Notes: generated by a model not told the origin, from the sequence alone. Numbered from the stretch's first letter, positions 11,005 to 19,880 are shown. The stretch: 64,000 nt of DNA from Pantoea alfalfae (GCF_019880205.1 NZ_CP082292.1:2728001-2792000), one strand, 5' to 3'. Program-made: numbers and translations.

Positions 11005-11039
11005 TAAAAAAGCCGGAGGACCATAATGGCCCCCCGGCT
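11005..11039 (-). terminator. Rho-independent terminator of the H-NS-family gene
   Basis: On the minus strand a GC-rich stem (agccgggggg.../...cctccggct, loop about 5) is followed by TTTTTTA. It lies 24 nt after the stop of the H-NS-family gene, so that gene is probably transcribed alone rather than with ybiT. Confidence 0.85.
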
Positions 11040-11062
11040 CCCACTTACAAGGATTGTGTTGA

Positions 11063-11464
11063 TCAATCGATCAGGAAACTGTCCAGGCTTTTACCGGAAT
11101 CCAGCGCTTTTTTAATCGCTGCCGGGGTGCGGCCCTGACCTGTCCATGATTTCTGCTCACCGTTTTCGTCGGTGTAAGAATATTTAGCCGGACGCGGCGC
11201 ACGCTTGGTACGTTTTTTTCCGCTTTCCAGCGCACCTAATAATTCATTAGGATCGATGCCGTCAGCCAGCAGCATTTCGCGATATTTAGACAGCTTTTCT
11301 TCTTTTTCGCGATTCTGCGTCTCTTCCGCTTCTGCTTCTTCGCGGCGCTCAGTAACAACAACGGTTAATTTTTCCAGGATCTCTTCAAGATCGGTCAGTG
11401 GCAGTTCACGAGCCTGGGCACGTAATGTGCGAATATTGTTCAGTACTTTAAATGCGTCACTCAT
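11063..11464 (-). CDS. H-NS-family nucleoid-associated protein (H-NS/StpA type)
   Basis: DNA-binding silencer and RNA chaperone family, 133 aa. The N-terminal oligomerisation part ([20 protein letters not shown] to about residue 65) is a charged coiled coil, and a flexible basic linker [15 protein letters not shown] follows. The C-terminal DNA-binding domain holds the minor-groove hook TGQGRTP (the QGR motif) and ends KSLDSFLID. The start is the ATG at 11464 with AAGGA nine bases upstream; a GTG one codon earlier is less likely. The sequence is close to both H-NS and StpA, and I cannot decide between them. The main hns of enterobacteria usually lies near galU/tdk, so this may be the paralogue. 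It is followed by its own terminator. Confidence 0.93.
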   Translation of the reverse strand: MSDAFKVLNNIRTLRAQARELPLTDLEEILEKLTVVVTERREEAEAEETQNREKEEKLSKYREMLLADGIDPNELLGALESGKKRTKRAPRPAKYSYTDENGEQKSWTGQGRTPAAIKKALDSGKSLDSFLID

Positions 11465-12332
11465 CACAATGTCCTTGTTTAAGGGGGGTTAATAAAACTG
11501 TAGCGCCAAGATTACCTAATTCAAATAAAAAAATAAATTATTTTTACGCCCCAGATAATTCTTAAGTATTAATTCAGACAAAACAGCACTATTAAAATCG
11601 GCAGTGCCTGACGTTTTATTAACGCTGAATTAACAACAAATCGTGCTCAGGTTGCATTGTTGAAAACGATTTCAGAGGCTTTATAGCGAAAGCTGGCAGT
11701 TTATCTTATCCACTAAAGTGGGTTTTCATAGCATCATTATTTACGGTTGCGCACCTGGCAATAGCTGATTAAAAACGTGCTCTGAACGCGATCTCAGTCA
11801 CACCAGCTTACAGATTATGTTTAAAAATCCCCCTCCGGGCCGTTAAAGAGCCCAAAATAATTACCGCCCTGATGAATTTTTAATATTGCCCGTTGCCATC
11901 TGTTAACTTTTTTTTGCCGCTGCGATTTGCAGCAGAGTCAGATTATTCGCAGTTCCCTCAGCTACGCAATAACAGTTCTGGCTGAAGCAGGCGGAGGAAT
12001 AGTTGCACCCGGCTTACGAGCCTGGTCATGAGGCAACTTAAAAAATCCGTCCGGAGAATAAACTCAGAAAGGTGATGGAGTTCAAAAAGCTGACTCAGAA
12101 TAGACCAGCAACATAAAAATAACGTCGCTTCGCGGCTGCTGATAATAACCCTGTGCTTATCACGCGTTTATTTTCTGCTGCCAGTGTCGGGAACAGAGGC
12201 GGTGAGATACCTGGTTATTCAACAGGTTAGATAATTATCAATAGCCGTGAGAGGCTGTCAGCATCTGATGCAATGCTGACAGGAAGAACGATTAAGGGCG
12301 GTTACTGCACAGAGGCAGCGACCGCCAGAGGG
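11465..12332. other. 868-bp AT-rich non-coding region upstream of the H-NS-family gene
   Basis: No frame with a plausible start, ribosome site and codon use was seen on either strand. The first 180 bases are strongly AT-rich, with A/T tracts, and must contain the promoter of the H-NS-family gene, which may autoregulate through such tracts. At 12002-12038 agttgc and gcaact enclose a ggct-tacg-agcc stem with a UNCG-type loop, which could be structured RNA. A strong hairpin follows at 12255-12282. A 13-codon frame from 12074 (MEFKKLTQNRPAT) has AAGGTG upstream but nothing else to support it. Confidence 0.6.
12255..12282. other. Perfect 10-bp hairpin downstream of the efflux operon
   Basis: ctgtcagcat (12255-12264) and atgctgacag (12273-12282) pair perfectly around an 8-nt loop. 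It lies 50 bases beyond the stop of the outer membrane factor gene. There is no T-run on either side, so it is a weak terminator at best. It may be a processing or stabilising hairpin. Confidence 0.4.
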
Positions 12333-13862
12333 CTAATTTGCCTGGGTTGCGGGGCCAAATACCGGATATTGCGGCATCTCAACGTTCTGATAGGTTTCCC
12401 AGCCGCCGCCCAGCGCTTTATAGAGGGCGACTAAATCGAGCGCACTCTGCATCCGCGCCTGTGTCGCCTGCTCCTGCGCCTGTGCCAGCTGACGCTGTGC
12501 ATCCAGCACCTCGAGGAAGGTTGAAAGCCCCTGCCGGTAACTGTCGCTGGCGAGATCAAAGGCGCGCTGAAGGGCACCGGTCGTTTCATCCAGCGCGGTA
12601 ACACGCTGCTGATCGGCGCGATAGCTGACCAGCGCATTCTCCACATCCTGCAACGCCGTCAGCACCGTCTGACGATAATCCAGCGCGGCGCTGGCCTGCT
12701 GTGCCCGGGCGAGTTTGACGCTCGACACCAGCTGTCCACCCTGGAAGATCGGAATCGACAGCGACGGACCATAACTGTAGAAATGGCTGCTCCAGTTATC
12801 CAGATAGCTGACGTCGGTATTGCGCACGCCCAGCTGACCCGTCAGTGACAGGCTTGGGAAAAGCTGCGCCACTGACACGCCAATCTCTGCGGTTTGAGCA
12901 TGAAGCGTCGCTTCAGCCTGACGAATATCAGGACGACGACGTGCCAGCGTGGAGGGAATACCCACCGGGACAAACTGCGGTAGCGTCGGTAACGCTTTTG
13001 GCGTACTGAGTTCAGCATCCAGCGCACCCGGCGTTTTACCAAGCAGCACCGCCAGCCCATTCATCGCCTGTCGCGCCTGAGACTGATACTGCGGCAGTTG
13101 GGCCTGCAGCGTACTGAGCTGGGCTCGGGCATTTTCCACATCGGTCAGCGGAGCCAGACCATTCCGCTGCTGGCTCTGCGTCAGCTCTGTAGTCTGCTGC
13201 GCCACCTCAATCTGCTGCTGCAGCGTCTGAATGGTGCTCTGCGCGCCACGCAGCTGCAGCCAGGCTCGCGCCACTTCGGCTTCCAGTGAGACCAGCGCAT
13301 CGTTGCGCTGCTCTATCGCGGCCTGCTGCTGGGCATTGGCGGCCTCAACCTGACGGCGCACTTTGCCCCACAGGTCCAGCTCCCAGCTGGCATCGAAGCT
13401 GCCCTGATAGAGGTTAACCGGCTGGGTCAATCCATTGAGCTGGCTGGCCACGTTGCTGTCGAGCTGATCGGTTGCGCCATTGGATTTCAGCAAGCCTTCC
13501 AGCCCGAGCTGCTGACGCGTCACTTTGGCTGAACCTCCCAGGGTGGGGAACAGACTGCCCTGCGCCTGCGTCAGCTGTTCACGTGCACCGGCAATGCGCA
13601 GCACCGTCTGCTGCAGGCTCAGGTTGCCCGCAATTGCCCGCTCAATCAGACTGTCGAGCTGCGGATCATTGAAGCTGCGCCACCAGCGTGAATTAATCGC
13701 GGCATTTTGTGGCTTTGACGCCTCCTGCGAATCCAGGGTGTTGTAACCACCCGGCACGGCAGGTTTCGGCGCCTGATAGTCAGGTCCGACGGCACAGCCC
13801 GCCAGTCCGAAGGCCAGCAGTAAACTCAGGGGTTTCAGGCGATGAGAGAAATAAACCTTCAT
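12333..13862 (-). CDS. Outer membrane efflux lipoprotein (NodT/OprM type)
   Basis: Outer-membrane channel of a tripartite efflux pump, 509 aa. The signal peptide ends in a lipobox, LAFGLAGCAVGPDYQAP, with the lipidated Cys near residue 23. Two repeats of the outer membrane efflux domain follow, with long alpha-helical stretches rich in Gln/Ala (AQQQAAIEQRNDALVSLEAE) and the conserved GIPSTLARRRPDIRQAEATL. The start at 13862 has AGGAG nine bases upstream; a start six codons earlier lacks this. It begins one base after the stop of the EmrB-like gene and is the last cistron of the operon. A dedicated channel in the operon suggests it works with the adjacent EmrAB pair rather than TolC. Confidence 0.92.
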   Translation of the reverse strand: MKVYFSHRLKPLSLLLAFGLAGCAVGPDYQAPKPAVPGGYNTLDSQEASKPQNAAINSRWWRSFNDPQLDSLIERAIAGNLSLQQTVLRIAGAREQLTQAQGSLFPTLGGSAKVTRQQLGLEGLLKSNGATDQLDSNVASQLNGLTQPVNLYQGSFDASWELDLWGKVRRQVEAANAQQQAAIEQRNDALVSLEAEVARAWLQLRGAQSTIQTLQQQIEVAQQTTELTQSQQRNGLAPLTDVENARAQLSTLQAQLPQYQSQARQAMNGLAVLLGKTPGALDAELSTPKALPTLPQFVPVGIPSTLARRRPDIRQAEATLHAQTAEIGVSVAQLFPSLSLTGQLGVRNTDVSYLDNWSSHFYSYGPSLSIPIFQGGQLVSSVKLARAQQASAALDYRQTVLTALQDVENALVSYRADQQRVTALDETTGALQRAFDLASDSYRQGLSTFLEVLDAQRQLAQAQEQATQARMQSALDLVALYKALGGGWETYQNVEMPQYPVFGPATQAN

Positions 13863-13863
13863 G

Positions 13864-15432
13864 TTAGTGTGCTCCTGCACTGCCTTCGCTCTTAATCGGC
13901 GACAGCAGCCAACAAAATGGAATCAAAATCAGGGCGACAATACTCAGGCCTGAGAAGACATCGATGTAAGCGAGGATACGCGACTGCGCAATCATCTCCT
14001 GATAGAGCTGACCGGTTGCCAGCGTGACGGGATCGCCCACCGCCGAGGTAAAGTCACGTATCGCCTGTGCCCAGTGCTGAAGCGTAATGTTGAACGGCTC
14101 ATTCAGCGGCGTCATGTTATGCACCATGTGCGCTGACCGTACCTGTTCGCGCTCGGTAATGGCCGCGGTCGAGAGTGAAATCCCAATCGATCCGGCCACG
14201 TTACGGAACATGGTAAAGAGCGCCGAGGCGTCAGCATTAAGCCGCTGCGGAATGGTGACAAAGGCGATAGTCGTCAGCGGGACAAACAGGAAACCCAGCC
14301 CGATCGACTGCGCGCTGCGCATCAACACCAGCGTTTTAAAATCGACATTGGGTGTTAAAGTCGAGGAGTAGAGAAACGCCACGGCCAGACAGCTGAAGCC
14401 AAAGGCGATGATGTAGCGCGTCTGAACGATCGGCATCAGTTTCAGCACCAGCGGAATCGTCAGCACGATTAGTACCGCGCCAGGCGACAACACCAGACCT
14501 GACCAGGTGGCGGTGTACCCCAGATCCTGCTGCGCCAGCTGTGGTAACACTACGGAACTGCCATAGAGAATCATCGCCATCCCCGCCATCAACAGCCCGG
14601 CGACCCAGAAGTTGCGGTCTTTCATCACCAGAATATCGACCACTGGCTTACGGGCATACATCAGCCAGTAGATGGCCCCGACGATGCCAATCAGCGCCAG
14701 AATGGCGAACAGCACGATAAAGTGCGAGGCAAACCAGTCCTCATCCTCTCCGCGATCCAGCATCACCTGCAGACAACCCAGTCCTAAGGTAATCAGGCTG
14801 ATGCCGATATAGTCGATCTTTAGCTTACCTTTGGCCCACTTACGCTCCCATGGTGGATCTTCCAGCAGCTGATAGATCGCCAGCACGGTAAGCACGCCGA
14901 CCGGAATGTTGATAAAGAAGACCCAGCGCCAGCTGTAGTTGTCGGTAATCCAGCCACCTAATGTCGGGCCAATCACCGGCGCGACAATAATGGCAATAGA
15001 AGAGAGTCCAAATGCCTTGCCGCGATCTTCTGCCTTGAAGTAGTCCAGCAGCACAGACTGCTGAACCGGCTGCAATCCCCCACCAAAAAAGCCCTGCAGC
15101 ACGCGGAACAGAATGATTTGCCACAGTTCGGTAGCGATGCCGCACAGGAAAGAGCAGATGGTAAACATCACGATGCAGATCAGGAAAAACTGTTTACGGC
15201 CAAACAGCCGGCTGAAGAACGCAGAGATAGGCAGCACAATGCCGTTCGCCACCAGATAGGAGGTCAGCACCCAGGTTGACTCATCGTAACTGGAGGAGAG
15301 CGAACCGGCGATATGCGGCAGCGCCACGTTAACAATGGTGGTGTCGAGGATCTCCATAAACACTGCCAGCGTGACCGTGATCGCCACTAACCACGGATTA
15401 CTGGCGGGTTTCCAGCTCTGCGCCGTACTCAT
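13864..15432 (-). CDS. EmrB-like MFS efflux transporter (DHA2 family)
   Basis: Inner-membrane drug:proton antiporter of the 14-helix DHA2 family, 522 aa. Motif D1 in helix 1 is seen as LDTTIVNVALPHIAGSL (about residues 29-45). Motif A between helices 2 and 3 appears as FFSRLFGRKQFF, and motif C in helix 5 as IVAPVIGPTLGGWI. Its start overlaps the stop of the HlyD-type gene by 4 nt and its stop lies one base before the start of the outer membrane factor, so the three proteins are made from one transcript. The substrate cannot be told from sequence. Confidence 0.93.
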   Translation of the reverse strand: MSTAQSWKPASNPWLVAITVTLAVFMEILDTTIVNVALPHIAGSLSSSYDESTWVLTSYLVANGIVLPISAFFSRLFGRKQFFLICIVMFTICSFLCGIATELWQIILFRVLQGFFGGGLQPVQQSVLLDYFKAEDRGKAFGLSSIAIIVAPVIGPTLGGWITDNYSWRWVFFINIPVGVLTVLAIYQLLEDPPWERKWAKGKLKIDYIGISLITLGLGCLQVMLDRGEDEDWFASHFIVLFAILALIGIVGAIYWLMYARKPVVDILVMKDRNFWVAGLLMAGMAMILYGSSVVLPQLAQQDLGYTATWSGLVLSPGAVLIVLTIPLVLKLMPIVQTRYIIAFGFSCLAVAFLYSSTLTPNVDFKTLVLMRSAQSIGLGFLFVPLTTIAFVTIPQRLNADASALFTMFRNVAGSIGISLSTAAITEREQVRSAHMVHNMTPLNEPFNITLQHWAQAIRDFTSAVGDPVTLATGQLYQEMIAQSRILAYIDVFSGLSIVALILIPFCWLLSPIKSEGSAGAH

Positions 15433-16574
15433 TCCACCGTTACCTTCGGTTCAACCGAGAGACCCAGCGGCAGCGGATGGTTTGGATCAAGTCCCTTATC
15501 GACCACGATTTTCACCGGCACGCGCTGAACGATTTTCACATAGTTGCCGGTGGCGTTCTCTGACGGGAAGGTTGAGAAGCGCGAACCAGAGCCCATCTGA
15601 ATACTGTCGACATGCCCTTCCAGCTTCATATCCGGCCAGGCATCGACGCTGATTTCCACTTTGTCGCCCGGATTCATACGTTGCAGCTGAGACTCTTTGA
15701 AATTCGCCGTGACCCAGATCTCAGGTGAGACCAGCGAGAACAATGAGGAACCGGCCTGCACCAGGGTGCCCAGCTGAACGTTACGCTTGGTGATAAACCC
15801 GTCATAAGGCGCACGAACCTGGGTATAGGAGAGATTCAGATCGGCCGTGCTTAACTGTGCTTTCGCCTGCTCAACCTGTTGCTGACGCGCTTCAACATTG
15901 GTCTCCTGCTGACGAATCTGCAGGGCAACCTGTGACGCCACTTCAACCTGTGCTTTCGCACTTTGTAACTGCGCCTGCGCCGAACGTAACTGCGCGGACG
16001 CGCTGTCGATATTACGCTGACTGGTTGCACGCGGATCAACGCCACGCTGGCGACGATAATCCGCCTGCGCATTCAGCAGGTTCGCTTCAGCCTTAGCCTG
16101 GTCCGCCAGCGCCTGATCGCGCTGTGCCGGATACTGTACTTTTGACAGCGCCAGCTGTGCCTGCGCCTGATGCAGCTGTGCGACCGCTAAACCGAGCTGC
16201 GCATTAGCCTGTTCGCGCTGAGCACGATTGTCGCTGGGATCGATTTCCACCAGCAGATCGCCCTTCTTCACCCGCTGGTTATCTTTTACCAGCAGCTTCA
16301 CGACATAGCCGGACGCTTTAGGCGCAATGGTAACGGCATCGCCTTCGGTAAAGGCATCATCGGTGGTTTCAATGTTGCGGGTAGAGAACCAGAACCAGAA
16401 GCCGACAATCAGCATAATCACCACCACCACCGCCAGAATAATCAGCGGCTTTTTACCGGGGCGTTTGCGCTCAGGCTGCTGGTCGTTGTCCTGATTTTCC
16501 TCTGGCTGACGGCTTTTATCCGTCGCGTTTTCTGCGTCCTGCTGGTGTTGATCGCGTTGATTATTCTCGCTCAT
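15429..16574 (-). CDS. EmrA-like membrane fusion protein (HlyD family)
   Basis: Periplasmic adaptor that links the MFS pump to the outer-membrane channel, 381 aa. A very hydrophilic N-terminal tail of about 42 residues (rich in Gln, Asp, Glu) precedes one membrane helix, LIILAVVVVIMLIVGFWFWF. The biotinyl-lipoyl-like half VTIAPKASGYVVKLLVKDNQ, a long coiled-coil hairpin rich in AQAQL repeats, and the second lipoyl half LSYTQVRAPYDGFITKRNVQ follow. The start MSENNQRD at 16574 is preferred; GTG and ATG codons just upstream are in frame. It is the first cistron, ahead of the EmrB-like gene. A repressor of the MprA/EmrR type is not adjacent. Confidence 0.92.
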   Translation of the reverse strand: MSENNQRDQHQQDAENATDKSRQPEENQDNDQQPERKRPGKKPLIILAVVVVIMLIVGFWFWFSTRNIETTDDAFTEGDAVTIAPKASGYVVKLLVKDNQRVKKGDLLVEIDPSDNRAQREQANAQLGLAVAQLHQAQAQLALSKVQYPAQRDQALADQAKAEANLLNAQADYRRQRGVDPRATSQRNIDSASAQLRSAQAQLQSAKAQVEVASQVALQIRQQETNVEARQQQVEQAKAQLSTADLNLSYTQVRAPYDGFITKRNVQLGTLVQAGSSLFSLVSPEIWVTANFKESQLQRMNPGDKVEISVDAWPDMKLEGHVDSIQMGSGSRFSTFPSENATGNYVKIVQRVPVKIVVDKGLDPNHPLPLGLSVEPKVTVE

Positions 16575-16723
16575 AGTTCCCATCACTGGCTAAGGCCCTG
16601 ATTCCGGGCATAAAGGTCCTGTTAACCTTATCTCGGAAATTGACAAAATCCAGTGCAACTTTACGAAACTTGAGGAATGGCGCACATCCTGCCACTTGAT
16701 GGGCGTAGCAGGATGCGTCCGGG

Positions 16724-17833
16724 CTAATGGAGTAACTGCAACAGCAGCCAGCCGCTGGCCATTGACCAGGCCAGCAGAGGAAGGGAAAAGAGATGGAATT
16801 GCCACCAGACAGCTTTGTCTTTCGCCATGCGCAGTGCAATCAGGTTAGCAAGCGATCCCGGCAGCAGACCGAACCCGCCAATGTTGACGGCCCAGGCCAG
16901 CACATCCGTGGGCGGAACTTTTTGCAGCAGCAGAATTGTCGCCGGGACGTTGCTGATCACCTGAGACAGACCAATTGCCAGCAGATAGAGCGGTCCCTGG
17001 CCGAAATGCGTCACCGCATCGAAGTGCGCCTGCATCACCGGCAGACGTGTCAGCAGGAAGACGTCAATAAACATGGCGATGAACACCGCCAGCAGGCTCC
17101 AGTCAATGCGCAGCAGCACCGGGCGTGCCATCACCAGGAAAATAGCGAGGATCAGCAGCAGTATCCAGCCGGTGATCTCCAGCTCAAGACCGGCGATAAA
17201 CAGCAGGTACAACACGACGCTGACGATAAACAGCGGCTTCTGCCACTGCGGCTGTTCCGGGTTGTCATGCTTATCAATCGACCGCTTTGAAAAACTGAAC
17301 CAGGTTAACGCCACCAGACTCAGCAGCAGCCAGGCGGCCAGCGGCAGCATCTGCACGATAAACGCCACCACGCTCAGCTTGCCGTGACTCCACAACAGAA
17401 TGTTTTGCGGATTGCCAACCGGTGTCAGCAGCGATCCGGCATTAACCGCCAGCGCCTCAAAAATAATCAGTCGCGAGATAGGTAAACGGGAGAACTTACG
17501 CAGCGTCAGCGTCAGCGGAACCAGAATGAACAGCGCCACATCGTTGGTCAGAAACGTAGAGAGCAGCGCCGCTGCCAGCACCATAAAGAGTGCAAGCGCG
17601 CGTTCATGCCGGAAACGCGCAATCAGCCGTCCTCCCAGCACGTCAAAGTAGCCGCTGGTTTCCAGCCCTTTGGTCAGGATTAACAACCCGGTGAGCGTGA
17701 TAATGGTATGCCAGTCTACGGCACCGGGCAGATCGGCCCAGCGGAAATCCGCCAGAAATGCCAGAACTACGCCAATCACGATTAATAAATGCAAAATAGA
17801 GTCATGCAAAAAAGATCGAAGCAGTTGAGGCAT
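16724..17833 (-). CDS. ybiR: Putative anion transporter YbiR
   Basis: Inner-membrane protein of the ion transporter superfamily (ArsB/NhaD/SLC13-like), 369 aa (E. coli YbiR 372). About ten membrane helices are visible. The family motif FEALAVNAGSLLTPVGNPQN lies near residues 128-147 and its inverted-repeat partner SQVISNVPATILLL near 285-298. The substrate is not known. The start at 17833 follows the mntR stop by about 20 nt with a weak ribosome site, so it is probably co-transcribed with mntR, as in E. coli. A manganese connection is only suggested by this linkage. Confidence 0.93.
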   Translation of the reverse strand: MPQLLRSFLHDSILHLLIVIGVVLAFLADFRWADLPGAVDWHTIITLTGLLILTKGLETSGYFDVLGGRLIARFRHERALALFMVLAAALLSTFLTNDVALFILVPLTLTLRKFSRLPISRLIIFEALAVNAGSLLTPVGNPQNILLWSHGKLSVVAFIVQMLPLAAWLLLSLVALTWFSFSKRSIDKHDNPEQPQWQKPLFIVSVVLYLLFIAGLELEITGWILLLILAIFLVMARPVLLRIDWSLLAVFIAMFIDVFLLTRLPVMQAHFDAVTHFGQGPLYLLAIGLSQVISNVPATILLLQKVPPTDVLAWAVNIGGFGLLPGSLANLIALRMAKDKAVWWQFHLFSLPLLAWSMASGWLLLQLLH

Positions 17834-17853
17834 AGTGAGGGTACGCCTTAGCG

Positions 17854-18312
17854 TTAACGGGTTTCGGAGAACTTCTTAAATACAGCCAGCGTTTCATCAC
17901 TGACGTGATGCTCAATACCTTCTGAATCGCGTCGGGCCGTTTCGGGACTGATGCCTAACGCCAGCAGAAAACTTTCAACGATATGATGACGGGCGCGGCT
18001 CTCCTCTGCCAGCTTCTCACCTTCACCGGTAAGGAAAACACCGCGATAAGGCACCTGCTCAACCAGCCCGGCACTGCCAAGCCGCTTCAGCATTTTCGCC
18101 ACGGTAGGTTGCGAAACGCCCAGACGGGCCGCCATATCGACCTGACGCGCTTCGCCAAATTCACCAATCAAATCAGAGATTAACTCAACGTAGTCATCAA
18201 TTAATTCCCGACGATGCGCTTCACGCACCTGCCGAAAACCTTCGACATGCTCTTCAATATCTTTCAGTGGTCCTTTTGGCGCAGAAACCACGCTTTTAGC
18301 ACGACGACTCAT
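17854..18312 (-). CDS. mntR: Manganese-responsive transcriptional regulator MntR
   Basis: DtxR/MntR-family metalloregulator, 152 aa (E. coli 155). The winged helix HTH includes [20 protein letters not shown] (about residues 57-76). Metal-binding residues are expected in [12 protein letters not shown] at the N-terminal helix and in [13 protein letters not shown] and [11 protein letters not shown] in the dimerisation domain; all are intact. With Mn2+ it represses manganese uptake and mntS. It is divergent from the MntS-like gene, and a palindrome of the MntR type lies between them at 18422-18449. Confidence 0.96.
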   Translation of the reverse strand: MSRRAKSVVSAPKGPLKDIEEHVEGFRQVREAHRRELIDDYVELISDLIGEFGEARQVDMAARLGVSQPTVAKMLKRLGSAGLVEQVPYRGVFLTGEGEKLAEESRARHHIVESFLLALGISPETARRDSEGIEHHVSDETLAVFKKFSETR

Positions 18313-18421
18313 TCAGCTTCCTCATTATTATTTCCCGTACTGACACTGCTATACGGATTTAGCTGCGCTCATTGTAAACCAGCCGCAAAGAAGCTCAAAT
18401 TTTTCGTCATTAGGCTTGGCT

Positions 18422-18449
18422 AAACAATATAGCCAGTGCTATATTTGTT
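18422..18449. promoter_or_regulatory. Putative MntR operator
   Basis: AATATAGC and GCTATATT form a perfect 8-bp inverted repeat with a 4-nt spacer (cagt), flanked by AAC and GTT. This resembles the E. coli MntR box (AACATAGC..GCTATGTT type). A GATAAT -10-like hexamer at 18450-18455 would place the site over the promoter reading toward the MntS-like gene. It could also repress mntR leftward. The assignment is from motif and position. Confidence 0.7.
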
Positions 18450-18566
18450 GATAATGTAAGCAGCAAAAAAGTGGGATCCTGGTTGATCCTCTGTTGCGCC
18501 GGTGTGATGACATTTCTCACCGCAGGCTGCTGACTACCGCGTCGACAATGATTGGGAGGTGATTCT

Positions 18567-18758
18567 ATGAGCACCCTGAAATGTTGCTTAGATTGCAGCA
18601 AATGCTTCCAGGCTGAAAAGAAAACAACCACGGAGATGAAATCCTGGCTGTGCCTGCTGACGCGTTCCCCGTTCACACTGCGTCTGATGTTGATTGAGAA
18701 GCTCCTGGGCCATAAGCCTGCCGATCGTCGCTGCCAGCATCTGATCTGGCGCGGCTAA
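18567..18758 (+). CDS. mntS: MntS-like small protein with cysteine-rich N-terminal extension
   Basis: A small protein of 63 aa. Residues 24-50 (MKSWLCLLTRSPFTLRLMLI...) match the MntS core SPFxxRLML of E. coli, where the 42-aa MntS raises free cytoplasmic manganese by restraining the exporter MntP. Position (between ompX and mntR, divergent from mntR across an MntR-type box) is also that of mntS. The start at 18567 is chosen because GGGAGGTGAT stands four bases upstream. The internal ATG at 18636 has GGAG directly abutting it. The extension MSTLKCCLDCSKCFQ has Cys at 6, 7, 10 and 13, with more at 29 and 56, and E. coli MntS has no such stretch. The function of the cysteines is unknown. Confidence 0.75.
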   Translation: MSTLKCCLDCSKCFQAEKKTTTEMKSWLCLLTRSPFTLRLMLIEKLLGHKPADRRCQHLIWRG

Positions 18759-18770
18759 TTCTGATTCAGC

Positions 18771-18795
18771 GCCTTTCAGCCAGCGGCTGAGAGGC
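18771..18795 (+). terminator. Possible terminator of mntS
   Basis: gcctttcagcc / ggctgagaggc form an 11-bp stem with one G-T pair and a 3-nt loop, 12 bases after the mntS stop. It is followed by ttacttccctcttt, a pyrimidine-rich but imperfect tail. Confidence 0.5.
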
Positions 18796-18948
18796 TTACT
18801 TCCCTCTTTCCGCATCCCTTTTTCTTATTTGTCCACGAAATCTTTATGCCTTACGGCATTAACGACGATGGCTGGTTATCGGCAGTGGATAGCAGGAGTC
18901 ATCAGAGAGCGATTCGCGGTGTAAGGCGGGATGGTAAAATCAGCACAA

Positions 18949-18979
18949 TAAAAAACGGCCCACAAGGGGCCGTTTTTTT
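18949..18979 (-). terminator. Rho-independent terminator of ompX (bidirectional)
   Basis: The stem acggccc/gggccgt with loop acaag or similar is flanked by AAAAAA and TTTTTTT, and lies 20 bases beyond the ompX stop. It can also stop transcripts coming from mntS. Confidence 0.9.
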
Positions 18980-18999
18980 GCAGGTCAGCTAAGCTAAAC

Positions 19000-19512
19000 T
19001 TAGAAGCTGTAACCTACGCCAGCAATCCAGGTGCCAACGTCAACGTTACGGATACGGCTCTGCTCGTAACCAACGTCCAGCGCGACGTCCTGAATTGGGT
19101 TAAACTGCAGACCTGCACCGTAAGAGAAGCCTACGTCGCTTGAATCAGTTTTAGCGCGTGATGCAGTATCGTTCTGCTGGAATTTACCATAGCCGATACC
19201 CACAACACCGTAGATGCTAGCCCAGTCGTTCAGACGGAAAGCTGGACCACCGGTCACACCGTAGTACTGGCCTTTATTATAGATGCCAGCTTCGGTACGA
19301 TCTTTTTCAGTGTAGGTGAATGAACCGATCCAACCCAGTGGGTTAGAACCGTCTTCGTAGCGGTATTTCAGGTTGAAGCCGTTAGCTTTGTTAGCCACGC
19401 CCTGATAGTCGCTCTGAGCATAGCCACCAGTTACGGTGCTCTGTGCCATTGCTGAACCTGCAGATACTGCCAGTACACAGGCTAATGCTGAAAGACATGC
19501 AATTTTTTTCAT
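19000..19512 (-). CDS. ompX: Outer membrane protein OmpX
   Basis: Eight-stranded beta-barrel of the Ail/Lom family in the outer membrane, 170 aa (E. coli 171). The start at 19512 (MKKIACLSALACVLAVSAGS) is set by GAGGTGG just upstream. The signal peptide is cut after AMA, giving QSTVTGGYAQSDYQG. Alternating aromatic and polar residues mark the strands, and the terminal Phe of VGTWIAGVGYSF is the BAM recognition signal. It is divergent from rhtA across 368 bp. Confidence 0.96.
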   Translation of the reverse strand: MKKIACLSALACVLAVSAGSAMAQSTVTGGYAQSDYQGVANKANGFNLKYRYEDGSNPLGWIGSFTYTEKDRTEAGIYNKGQYYGVTGGPAFRLNDWASIYGVVGIGYGKFQQNDTASRAKTDSSDVGFSYGAGLQFNPIQDVALDVGYEQSRIRNVDVGTWIAGVGYSF

Positions 19513-19880
19513 AACCACCTCAAATGTGAAAATACTTCTCTCCTGACAACGCTGAAAATATAACAAAAAATAGCGAGAAACTCTGCCCGGATTTTGTTGT
19601 CTAACAGAAAGTTTGGTGTAACAGGAAGTTAATGCGACATCCTATGTCATTCATTTTTCTTATAAAATCCGTCATCTTTCTGCAATAATCATTTTGTGCT
19701 CATTTCGTTCTTTAAGTTAAATCCTAAAAAATCCTGACATTTCTTTACCTAAATGGCCCTGATTCTGGCCAAAATTTGCTCAGTTAAGTCAAATTTAAAA
19801 CGCGATTCCGTGATTCTTTGCCCGCTATTTCCTTTACACTGGCTGACTCATTACGTTAATGACCAGGAAAAGTACACAGG
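19513..19880. other. Divergent regulatory region ompX-rhtA
   Basis: 368 bp without a coding frame; AT-rich over its middle two thirds. It must contain the promoters of ompX (leftward) and rhtA (rightward). No hexamer pair was convincing enough to list. Confidence 0.5.

Noticed and set aside
18636..18758. Start of the MntS-like protein at the internal ATG, giving 40 aa as in E. coli
   Set aside because: GGAG directly touches this ATG, which is too close for good initiation, whereas GGGAGGTGAT is well placed before 18567. Not fully excluded.
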